From G963665495 sp963665495 (GTDB lineage Bacteria > Desulfobacterota > Desulfovibrionia > Desulfovibrionales > Desulfovibrionaceae): a stretch of 64,000 bases of DNA. This document shows, in pieces, positions 57,425 through 64,000 of the stretch (position 1 is the first letter of the stretch; every line of letters begins with the position of its first letter). The stretch lies in NCBI GenBank assembly GCA_963665495.1, contig OY762289.1:6244444-6308443 (forward strand), given 5' to 3'. The notes under the pieces are model-generated. The model had not been told where the DNA came from. It made no database searches and saw only the letters and a program-made list of their open reading frames with translations. The translations under genes and the position numbers were made by a program.

Positions 57425-57468
57425 GTATCCCTGGCGCTTTTTGAACACCATTTTCGTCTGCCAGAGCG

Positions 57469-58521
57469 CTATTGGGCCGCATTGGCCGGTATGCTGGTTT
57501 TTTCCCCCAAAGGCAGGGCAAAAGAGTCGCCGGCTTTTATTTTTGGCGAATAGACACGGATTTTTTCATCTGGTCCGGAGCCCAGGACCACCACAGGTAT
57601 ACGCTGCCCGTCTGTCCTGATGACAAAATTTTCCTCGTACTTTTGAGATACGAACTTCTCCGGCAACAGCACGGACCCCGCACGGTCCGGCAGAGGAAGG
57701 CGCAGTTCGGCGCGCAGGCCGCCGCGATTGGACAAGGCATCAGGGGTGATGGCCAGCTCCACCTGAATTTTTCGGGTTTCCTCATCAAATGCGGGAGAGA
57801 TGGTCTGTATGGAGGCTTCTTTGTGCTGGGGGCCTTCCAGACCGGCTTTGACCGGAAAGATGTCCACATCCAGCCGGGGCATTGCCTGGAGCGCGCGAAA
57901 TTCCGCCTGATCCAGAGCAAAAGGAATAACCAGCGTGCGGTAATCGCCGAATTTCCCCACATTGGTTCCGGCGCTGATCCATTCGCCGGGCTCAATGGAG
58001 CGTTTGATGACTGTATACCCGGCAGGTACGCGCAGGACATAACGCTTTAGTTCTTCTTCCAACCGGGCCTTTTCCACCTTTTGCGAGCGCAGTTGAAATG
58101 ACCCCTTGTCCATTTCCAACTGATATTTGTCATAGGTGGACTGGTCCGTATTGCCCTTGGTCACGAGTTTACGGTACCGATCCGCTTCCTTGCTGTAATA
58201 TTCGAGCTGGGTTTCGAGTTTTTCGATTTCGGTGGTTACGGCGTCCAGGTTCAGCTGGACAAAAGTGGCGTCCAGGCGGGCAAAAATGCCGTCTTCCGGA
58301 ATGTTGTCCCCGATATCGGCGTAGACCTCGAGCACCTTGCCGGCGAATTCGCTGTCCAGATTGAAGAAAACATCCGCGCGTGTGTAACCCGTAAGGGTGA
58401 CCCACTGGGTGGACGGCTCTGCCCGTGCTGTTTCCAGGTCGTGCGCGGACAAAGCCCGTGAGGGCAGCGCGATGACGCAACACAGCAGGACGACAAGGCG
58501 GAAAAAAGATTTTATGTTCAT
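57469..58521 (-). CDS. Periplasmic adaptor (HlyD/RND membrane-fusion-like) protein
   Basis: A 350-residue secreted protein. The signal peptide ends near SRALSA. A lipoyl-like half motif (VFFNLDSEFAGKVLEVYADIGDNIPEDGIFARLD), a helical hairpin of about 65 residues (EIEKLETQLEYYSKEADRYRKL...QKVEKARLEEEL) and the second half motif (AGYTVIKRSIEPGEWISAGTNVGKFGDY) match membrane-fusion proteins of efflux systems. No RND pump or outer-membrane channel lies next to it, which is unusual. Upstream on the same strand is the TauE-type exporter set, separated by a terminator hairpin. Start at 58521 is preferred; 58533 is possible. Confidence 0.8.
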   Translation of the reverse strand: MNIKSFFRLVVLLCCVIALPSRALSAHDLETARAEPSTQWVTLTGYTRADVFFNLDSEFAGKVLEVYADIGDNIPEDGIFARLDATFVQLNLDAVTTEIEKLETQLEYYSKEADRYRKLVTKGNTDQSTYDKYQLEMDKGSFQLRSQKVEKARLEEELKRYVLRVPAGYTVIKRSIEPGEWISAGTNVGKFGDYRTLVIPFALDQAEFRALQAMPRLDVDIFPVKAGLEGPQHKEASIQTISPAFDEETRKIQVELAITPDALSNRGGLRAELRLPLPDRAGSVLLPEKFVSQKYEENFVIRTDGQRIPVVVLGSGPDEKIRVYSPKIKAGDSFALPLGEKTSIPANAAQ

Positions 58522-58539
58522 GGTCGCTCTCATAGCAAA

Positions 58540-58570
58540 AGAGCCGGCCGCTTGCAAAGCGGCCGGCTCT
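58540..58570 (-). terminator. Terminator between the TauE set and the adaptor gene
   Basis: A perfect 14-bp stem AGAGCCGGCCGCTT and its complement with a three-base loop; on the minus strand TTTTGC follows. Some read-through into the adaptor gene, whose start is 20 bases farther, is likely. Confidence 0.85.
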
Positions 58571-58611
58571 ATGAGTCAATTGAGTGGCAAATCCCTGCAG
58601 GGATTTTTTCG

Positions 58612-59034
58612 TCAGTGTCCTCCCGATCCGAGGATGCCGGAAGCGGCGACGGTCAGGACGACGATTTCTGCTATTACTATGAAGGCGTACACTTTGTCGC
58701 CTTTTTTAAGGTAGCCGGGAATCAGCGTGCAGTAGCAGATGATGGTGAGGATCGCCAGAATGGAGATGCCGATAAAGTTCAGAAAATCGCCTTTGTGGAC
58801 AAGACTGAGCCAATCCCACCCGTGGGGGGAGTTGGTGATGTGCATGTATTCATCAACACCTTTGTTCCAGTTGGCGATGACATCTTGCATGGGTACGTGA
58901 GCGCCGAAAATGCCGCTCAGGTACAGAATGTAGGTGACGAACAGTAAAACAATACCTCCCCAGGCGCCGAGACTCAGGATGCTGGCGTAGCGCATCTGCT
59001 CCGGTGAGGCTTTGGTTGCAGGACTTTGTGACAT
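58612..59034 (-). CDS. Small membrane protein linked to TauE/SafE
   Basis: A 140-residue protein with three membrane helices (near residues 22-42, 84-106 and 113-135), and a 45-residue hydrophilic loop after the first. Size and topology recall DUF1634 proteins, which often accompany TauE/SafE exporters, but I see no firm signature. It starts 24 bases after the exporter gene and is followed by a strong terminator, so the two form a transcription unit. A role as partner of the exporter is inferred. Confidence 0.75.
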   Translation of the reverse strand: MSQSPATKASPEQMRYASILSLGAWGGIVLLFVTYILYLSGIFGAHVPMQDVIANWNKGVDEYMHITNSPHGWDWLSLVHKGDFLNFIGISILAILTIICYCTLIPGYLKKGDKVYAFIVIAEIVVLTVAASGILGSGGH

Positions 59035-59058
59035 ATCTTTACCTCGCTTTTCCCGAGA

Positions 59059-60033
59059 TTATCCGATGATGTTCCAGCCCATGGCTTTATCCAGGGCTTT
59101 GAAACCGGCAAAGAACAAGACGCCGATGACGATGTAGCGAATGGCTTTTGCCTTGACCTTGGCCAGGATGCGGACACCCATGAAGGAGCCGAGCATCAGG
59201 CCCAAAATGGACGGAACGGCCATCAGAGGAATGACACAGCCTTTGTTCATGTATATCCACGCGGCCGACGTGTCGGTGATGGAAAGCAGGAACTTGGAGG
59301 TGGCAACCGAAACTTTGAGCGGCGCGCCCATAAGCAGATTGAGTACCGGAACGTTGGCCCAGCCGGCGCCAAGGCCGAACATACCGGCCATGATGCCGAT
59401 AACCACGAACAGGCAGAAACCAGCCAGGGTGCGGTGGGTTTTCCATTCCACATCCTCGCCCGATGCCGCGTCGTGGTAAACGCCCTGAAGCCCGAGGGCC
59501 ATGCCGATGGCGTCCTGTTTGGTGACGACCGGACGTTCGGTGTTTTTGGAGCAGAGCAGCAGGACGGCGATACCGATGATGGTCAGTCCGAGGCAGCCCT
59601 GAACAATGGCAGGGTTCAGCGATGACAGGTACAGACCCAGCATGGCGCCCGCAATGGAACAGGTCGAGGCGATCAGGGCCACGGGCAACGCCAGCCGCAG
59701 ACTGGCCAGATTGCGTTTGAGCAATCCCGGACCAGCGGCAAGCGCTCCGGCCAGGGCCACCATAAGACCCGCGCCGCGGACAAAGTCGATGTGAAAGGGA
59801 AAGAAACCGCTGACCAGCGGAACATACAGAACACCGCCGCCGACGCCCGCCAATACGGCGATGACGCCGAGTACGAAGCAGAAGACGAACAGGATGAGCG
59901 GCCAATACCACCAGGGTGTCGCATCCGCGCTGGCGGCTGCTGTTTCGGCCGCGGCCCACACTGGTGAGGTAGCCAGAACCACACTCAGCGTAAGCCAGAG
60001 ACAGGATAGTTGTTTAATGACACGTTGCACCAT
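59059..60033 (-). CDS. TauE/SafE-family anion exporter
   Basis: A 324-residue membrane protein. A signal-like N-terminus is followed by eight or so helices with the two TauE/SafE repeats: VLAGVGGGVLYVPLVSGFF in the first half and MAGMFGLGAGWANVPVLNLLMG in the second. The family moves sulfite, sulfonates or other anions across the inner membrane; in a sulfate reducer sulfite or related sulfur anions are plausible. The frame extends upstream, but the ATG at 60033 follows GGGGG and gives a normal start. A possible promoter with TTGACA lies about 110 bases upstream on the minus strand. Confidence 0.9.
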   Translation of the reverse strand: MVQRVIKQLSCLWLTLSVVLATSPVWAAAETAAASADATPWWYWPLILFVFCFVLGVIAVLAGVGGGVLYVPLVSGFFPFHIDFVRGAGLMVALAGALAAGPGLLKRNLASLRLALPVALIASTCSIAGAMLGLYLSSLNPAIVQGCLGLTIIGIAVLLLCSKNTERPVVTKQDAIGMALGLQGVYHDAASGEDVEWKTHRTLAGFCLFVVIGIMAGMFGLGAGWANVPVLNLLMGAPLKVSVATSKFLLSITDTSAAWIYMNKGCVIPLMAVPSILGLMLGSFMGVRILAKVKAKAIRYIVIGVLFFAGFKALDKAMGWNIIG

Positions 60034-60281
60034 GAAGACCCCCAAAAAATCCCATGTAAAGTGTGCTAGCTGCAAAAATGCATACGCTTCCTCTGCCGGT
60101 TGGATTTTCACATTTGCCAGTGTGTGAAATTGAAGACCTATGAAATTGTGAAAAAGTTGTCAAGGCAAGATTTTTGAAATATTTCAGTATGCACGGAACT
60201 GCAGATCCTGTCGAGAGTGGAAGGTTTCATGCGCCCTTGTACTTGATTTTCCATCCATTATACGACAAAAGGCAGATCTGG

Positions 60282-60332
60282 ATTATCCCCGGACAACCCC
60301 AAAGGGGGGTGTTAGCCTTTTTTCGGGATAAT
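60282..60332 (+). promoter_or_regulatory. Nested hairpin upstream of a small gene
   Basis: An outer inverted repeat ATTATCCC (60282-60289) / GGGATAAT (60325-60332) encloses a hairpin built on ACCCC-AAA-GGGG, followed by TAGCC and T6 inside the outer stem. The inner part could act as a terminator, and the outer pairing as a competitor. The rest of 60034-60365 is divergent promoter space with no gene. Confidence 0.4.
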
Positions 60333-60365
60333 TAATTAAATTGCAGAAAATAGTCAGGAATTTAT

Positions 60366-60689
60366 ATGGGATATAATGAGATACGCGTCTACGGGTACAG
60401 CCGGGGGCTTACTGCGGAACAGGCGAAAGAACTGGTGGAAAAATACGCCTTTACCGAGCATTCCTTCGCAGAAGGAACACTCGATTTCGGATTTGAAGGA
60501 AATTATTTTTTTATTGAGGACTTTCTTGAAGATCTCGAACAATGTCTGGATGCCGACGCCAAGGCGGGTGTCGATTACATCGATCAATACGAGTTCACCA
60601 TGCAGCGCCACACCCGGGAAAACGGCGAGTGGAATTGCAAGAACATCAACCTGAACGACGTGCTCGAACGCTATAACCACGAATTCTGA
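60366..60689 (+). CDS. Conserved acidic hypothetical protein
   Basis: A 107-residue acidic, aromatic-rich cytoplasmic protein (YNEIRVYGYSRGLTAEQAKEL, then FEGNYFFIEDFLEDLEQCLD). Alternating strand and helix suggest a small alpha/beta fold. I do not recognise the family. Its TGA stop directly abuts the convergent stop of the HEAT-like gene (TGATCA junction), leaving no spacer. An unusual nested hairpin lies 34 bases upstream. Confidence 0.75.
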   Translation: MGYNEIRVYGYSRGLTAEQAKELVEKYAFTEHSFAEGTLDFGFEGNYFFIEDFLEDLEQCLDADAKAGVDYIDQYEFTMQRHTRENGEWNCKNINLNDVLERYNHEF

Positions 60690-61406
60690 TCAAAGCATTC
60701 GTGTCATGCCCTCGCGGGCCAACGCTCCCACGCTGGTGGTCTCGAGGCGGCGGTTGCGAAAAAGCTCCAGACTTGCCGGATCTTCAGCAAGTTGTTTCAG
60801 AGCCTCCAGGGCATCCGCGCCGCCGCGCCTTCCGATAAGGCCCAGAGCCCAGGCAACATAGCCTCGGGCTGTAGGATCGTCCCTGTCCTCGCCGCTTTTT
60901 TGGAGTTCCAGAGCCAGATGCAAGCCGGGCAAGCCGTTGACGGCAAGGTCCGGGTAGACCTCTGCCAGTCGGCCCAGGCCCCAATACGCGCCGCGTCTGA
61001 GGGGAGCGTGGTCTATGAAATTGGCCTCGCAGCCTTCCGGGTCGAACGTATAGGATGCCAGAATGCGGTGGAACTCCTTGGCCAGTCCGTGGTGTGAAGC
61101 CAGAATGGCGCCCATGGCTTCGGGCGACCCCCAGCCAAGGGCCCCGGATTCTTCATTCAGGTTCCACATCAGACGACGCATCGCGACACGCCCGTCCTCC
61201 ATCCGCGTATCGGCGATTCGGGCCACCACAGGGCCCATTATCGCCAGACTGCGCCAGCGCAGCAAGCCTTCATGATGGACGAACCCCAGAAGCGGATTCA
61301 GCAGTTTTTTGGGCTCCACCTTGTCAAAATTCTTGATTTGGTTTTCCCAGTCCGCGGCGTTGAGCGCCTGCAGAAGCTCTTGCTTGATCTTTCGAAAAGT
61401 GGCCAT
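60690..61406 (-). CDS. DVU0298-family HEAT-like protein
   Basis: A 238-residue protein made of short paired helices, with HEAT-like features such as RRGAYWGLGRLAEVYPDLA and ARGYVAWALGLIGRRGGADALEALKQL. It resembles the DVU0298 family known from Desulfovibrio, whose function is not established. I chose the ATG at 61406 (MATFRKIKQELL); a start six codons earlier is possible. It has no operon partners; its stop touches that of the convergent small gene. Confidence 0.8.
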   Translation of the reverse strand: MATFRKIKQELLQALNAADWENQIKNFDKVEPKKLLNPLLGFVHHEGLLRWRSLAIMGPVVARIADTRMEDGRVAMRRLMWNLNEESGALGWGSPEAMGAILASHHGLAKEFHRILASYTFDPEGCEANFIDHAPLRRGAYWGLGRLAEVYPDLAVNGLPGLHLALELQKSGEDRDDPTARGYVAWALGLIGRRGGADALEALKQLAEDPASLELFRNRRLETTSVGALAREGMTRML

Positions 61407-61659
61407 GGTAATTATCCTATTCACTCCGTACGCGACGCGAGTGTGTTAGCCTGAGTTGAAATAATGGAATCAGGACTGACAGCTATTGAGTTTTTTGCAA
61501 TTGCTACAACTATAAGACACTTTTAGGGGGAGTAAAGTTGCGCTACTGAAAAGATCAATTAAGTATACGGGAAATAAGCCCTTCAAAAACAATCTGATTC
61601 TGACTTTTCAGGGAAAATTGCGCAGGAGGAAATACTTGTTTGCATCTGCAACAGTCGAA

Positions 61660-62124
61660 CTATAATTGCCTGGCCATTGGTATGAATCGGACTCCGTTGA
61701 CATCCTCTTCCTGCCCGTTGATGACGAATCCCAGTTTTTTGTAAATGGGCACGGCAAACAGGGAAGCGTTGACTGTGAGGGCTTCCGGTTCGCCATGCTG
61801 GCTGGAATAGTTTTCTAAAGCGGCTTCCATCAGTTTTTTGGCAATTCCTCTGCCTTGCCAGGGAAGTGAAGTGAAGAGCAGGGCAATGTGCGGTCCTTCA
61901 CGGAGTTCAATGATGCCGACAAGTTCTTCGGCTTCCCAGGCGCCAAGTATCAGAGCGCCGGCTTCGAGCCTTTCACAAATGGTGCTTGGCCGTACGAAGG
62001 CCAGAAAATGGTTTATGCCCTTGGGGGTGAAATCCGGAGCAATGAAGATTTCCGCCACCTCATTGATCAGCCTTGAGGCGGCAATACAATCTTCGATCCG
62101 GAGTGTTTTGATTTCGAGTTCCAT
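61660..62124 (-). CDS. GNAT-family N-acetyltransferase
   Basis: A 154-residue acetyl-CoA-dependent acetyltransferase. Motif A LPWQGRGIAKKLMEAAL is clear, preceded by ELVGIIELREGPHIALLFT and followed by NASLFAVPIYKKLGF near the C-terminus. I chose the ATG at 62124, eight bases behind AAAGGA; the long upstream frame runs through the PEP carboxykinase terminator and is not coding. It is separated from that gene by a strong terminator. The 250 bases between it and the HEAT-like gene hold nothing I can name. Substrate unknown. Confidence 0.85.
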   Translation of the reverse strand: MELEIKTLRIEDCIAASRLINEVAEIFIAPDFTPKGINHFLAFVRPSTICERLEAGALILGAWEAEELVGIIELREGPHIALLFTSLPWQGRGIAKKLMEAALENYSSQHGEPEALTVNASLFAVPIYKKLGFVINGQEEDVNGVRFIPMARQL

Positions 62125-62170
62125 TACTAATGTTCCTTTGCGATGAGAAGTTTCACCCCAGGTATAAAAA

Positions 62171-62202
62171 AAAGATGGGGATGCCAAGTGGCATCCCCAT
62201 CT
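62171..62202 (-). terminator. Terminator after the PEP carboxykinase gene
   Basis: A perfect 13-bp stem AGATGGGGATGCC/GGCATCCCCATCT with a four-base loop. On the minus strand eight T follow. Confidence 0.93.
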
Positions 62203-62230
62203 TGTAATCGTATAGTTGCTGTAAGAGGTG

Positions 62231-63982
62231 CTATCCTCTAATGCACTTGTTCCCCATGATGCACAAGCTCCCAAGGAGTTTGTTCAGCAGGTCGGGGCGA
62301 TCCTTCAGGTCAGAACCGCGCAGATAGTTGCGGCGTTGTGCAAAACGGTCTTGAAGCAGGGCGACATAGTCGTCGCGCTTTTGCACGGTGGCCGGATTGT
62401 ACATGTCGTAGTAGCCCGGCAAAAGCTTGTCCACGCTTGCTTTGGTGGGCAGTTGCGCTCCGGGCAGCACATCCCATGGCTCCCATTCGAGTTTGTCGAG
62501 CAGGATGGCCGTCTGCAGAGTCAGGGAGGTCTGCAGCGGAATTTTGGTCAGATCCGTATCGGAGCTGTTCCAAAAGCCTACGGAGTTGAAGTTGAAGCCG
62601 GTTGCGCCGGATTCGAAAACCTTGGTAAAGGCTTCGATATCCTTCCAGAGTTCATAGACCCGGAACGGATTGGCAAAGGGCTCGAAAACGAGTTTGTTCA
62701 GTTCGTCTTCGGTGACGTTTTCCGCCCGATTGCGTTTGGTCATCAACGTGGCGCCCATGGCAACGGCCAGATGCGGATCGGCATAACGGATGATCGGCGG
62801 CAGGCAGGTATCTTTCATCAGCCAGCACATCAGCTTGGGAAAGCCGCAGCGGTTGACGTGCGCGCCCAGCAGGTCACGCGCCAGCAGGGCGCGGCCGTTG
62901 GCATTGCGTACGTCCTGCCCGAGGGGCCGGATTTTTCCGTCCACCTGGATCAGCGCGTGGTTCATGCAGGAGATGAAGTATCCCCAGTCCGGGTGATCGA
63001 TGGGCCGGGAGTCGGTTTTGTCGAACAGTGTGGGCTCCCAGACGCGGCAGACGTGTTCTTCGCAGTCGATCTGGAAGGCGTCGTCGTGCAGGACGACTTT
63101 CTGGAAGCCGTCGGGCAGGGTGCCGCCGTTATCGTGCGAATTGGTGTGAGAGCTTTTGCCAGTGCCGGAAAGTCCGAAAAAGGCCACGGAGCGCTTGCCG
63201 ATGGCACTGACTTCGGGATCGCTGCAGCTGGAGAAATCCAGTTCCTTGATGCCGCCGTGGCAGGCTGCCATGCCCACCCGGATGCCGGATGTCCAGGCCA
63301 GAGTCAGCGTGCCTTTTTTGCGCTCGCCAAAGTAACGCATCCCGAAGTTGTAGATGACGTTGGACATCTCATCCACCAGGGCCAGCTGCGTATTGCCTAC
63401 TTTGTGGTAGTAGGGGTCGTCCAGGTCCCAGTCATTGTCGCCAATGATGATGATGTCCTGAATGGGCATCTTGGGACTTTTGGCGTACTGCTCGGCCAGT
63501 TCTTCAAACGGCGTGAAATTGGAGAGCCAGTTGAAGATGTTCATGGCGTCGTTTTCAGCGCCGACGATGGTGGCTTTGATCATCAAATCCTGATCGAGGC
63601 CGATGATTCCCTCGGCCTTGATCAGGGGTTTCTTTTGCAGATTGGATATGGCGTCGCGCAGATCCCCTGCGACCTTGTTTTTTTCCACGGGGGAGAGCCG
63701 GTTGTAGAACCTTCTCGCCTTGGCCGTACGGCCTATGATCTTGCCGTGGTTGTGGTTGAGAACTGTTGCCCCTTTTGGCAATCCGAGCCGCGCAGCGGCA
63801 GGCGGATAAATTTCAAGGTCCGTCTCCTGGACGTCCCATTGCTTGCGTGCCAGTTCATAAGCTTCTGCGGCGTTGACTTTGCGGATGCGTTTGTCCAGCA
63901 AGAGCGTCTCGGCAATTGCCCGCATGGGCGGGATCTTGGAGAGATCGGCCTTGTAGTAGTCATACGTCGACTGACTTGCCAT
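62231..63982 (-). CDS. pckA: Phosphoenolpyruvate carboxykinase (ATP-type)
   Basis: A 583-residue enzyme that interconverts oxaloacetate plus ATP with phosphoenolpyruvate, CO2 and ADP. The kinase-1a P-loop is FGLSGTGKSS (residues 269-278; most PckA have GTGKT). The metal-binding region is HDDAFQIDCEEHVCRVWEPTLFDKTD. At 583 residues it is longer than E. coli PckA (540), with an extended N-terminus (MASQSTYDYYKADLSKIPP). I chose the ATG at 63982, seven bases behind AAGGGG; a TTG two codons upstream is possible. The gene lies close to the window end and its promoter is outside. Confidence 0.88.
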   Translation of the reverse strand: MASQSTYDYYKADLSKIPPMRAIAETLLLDKRIRKVNAAEAYELARKQWDVQETDLEIYPPAAARLGLPKGATVLNHNHGKIIGRTAKARRFYNRLSPVEKNKVAGDLRDAISNLQKKPLIKAEGIIGLDQDLMIKATIVGAENDAMNIFNWLSNFTPFEELAEQYAKSPKMPIQDIIIIGDNDWDLDDPYYHKVGNTQLALVDEMSNVIYNFGMRYFGERKKGTLTLAWTSGIRVGMAACHGGIKELDFSSCSDPEVSAIGKRSVAFFGLSGTGKSSHTNSHDNGGTLPDGFQKVVLHDDAFQIDCEEHVCRVWEPTLFDKTDSRPIDHPDWGYFISCMNHALIQVDGKIRPLGQDVRNANGRALLARDLLGAHVNRCGFPKLMCWLMKDTCLPPIIRYADPHLAVAMGATLMTKRNRAENVTEDELNKLVFEPFANPFRVYELWKDIEAFTKVFESGATGFNFNSVGFWNSSDTDLTKIPLQTSLTLQTAILLDKLEWEPWDVLPGAQLPTKASVDKLLPGYYDMYNPATVQKRDDYVALLQDRFAQRRNYLRGSDLKDRPDLLNKLLGSLCIMGNKCIRG

Positions 63983-64000
63983 TTGCAAACCCCTTTTTCA

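Overview
The window looks like chromosomal DNA of a sulfate-reducing bacterium of the Desulfovibrionales (Desulfobacterota, formerly Deltaproteobacteria). The evidence is a periplasmic tetraheme cytochrome c3 with the typical mix of CXXCH and CX4CH heme sites, a tungsten/molybdenum aldehyde ferredoxin oxidoreductase, a DVU0298-type HEAT-like protein, two sigma-54 enhancer-binding proteins, LarC, and moderately GC-rich coding DNA. This is inferred from gene content; no search was run.

Positions 1-7236 carry a terminator, a roughly 650-base stretch without a convincing gene, HU, a family 9 glycosyltransferase, two small genes that may be linked to motility, an RluA-type pseudouridine synthase, a GAF-type sigma-54 activator, an unassigned structured RNA and a small lipoprotein. 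Positions 7315-21586 are the classic information-processing block: four tRNAs (Thr, Tyr, Gly, Thr), tuf, rpmG, tRNA-Trp, secE, nusG, rplK, rplA, an L10 leader, rplJ, rplL, rpoB and rpoC, closed by a strong terminator. A complete IS3-family element with 25-bp inverted repeats and a 3-bp target duplication sits just behind that terminator.

Positions 22.9-24.2 kb are an AT-rich island with two divergent copies of a secreted eight-cysteine miniprotein; a third copy with identical cysteine spacing lies at 42.05 kb. Positions 24.3-33.2 kb carry a GGDEF protein, ComEC, an EAL/HDOD protein, TrmO, an aldehyde ferredoxin oxidoreductase, a secreted acidic protein and a YitT-type membrane protein.

Positions 33.3-41.7 kb are the most interesting accessory region. 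A plus-strand set (RimB-like protease, RimK ligase, aspartoacylase-like deacylase) converges on a minus-strand operon of an 85-residue unknown protein, a lysine 2,3-aminomutase homologue, two D-Ala-D-Ala-ligase-like ATP-grasp enzymes and a GNAT acetyltransferase. The minus-strand operon has a good -24/-12 promoter with two palindromic repeats upstream, and next to it lies a sigma-54 activator with a degenerate receiver domain. I infer a pathway that makes beta-lysine, ligates it and possibly acetylates it, perhaps giving a compatible solute or small peptide.

Positions 42-64 kb hold mostly single genes and short operons: a class II aldolase fusion, a glycine-zipper lipoprotein, YkgJ-like and RfaE2 proteins, cytochrome c3, RimO, an orphan PAS histidine kinase, YwbE with LarC, a CBS protein, YihY, a TauE/SafE exporter with an adaptor protein, and an ATP-type PEP carboxykinase.
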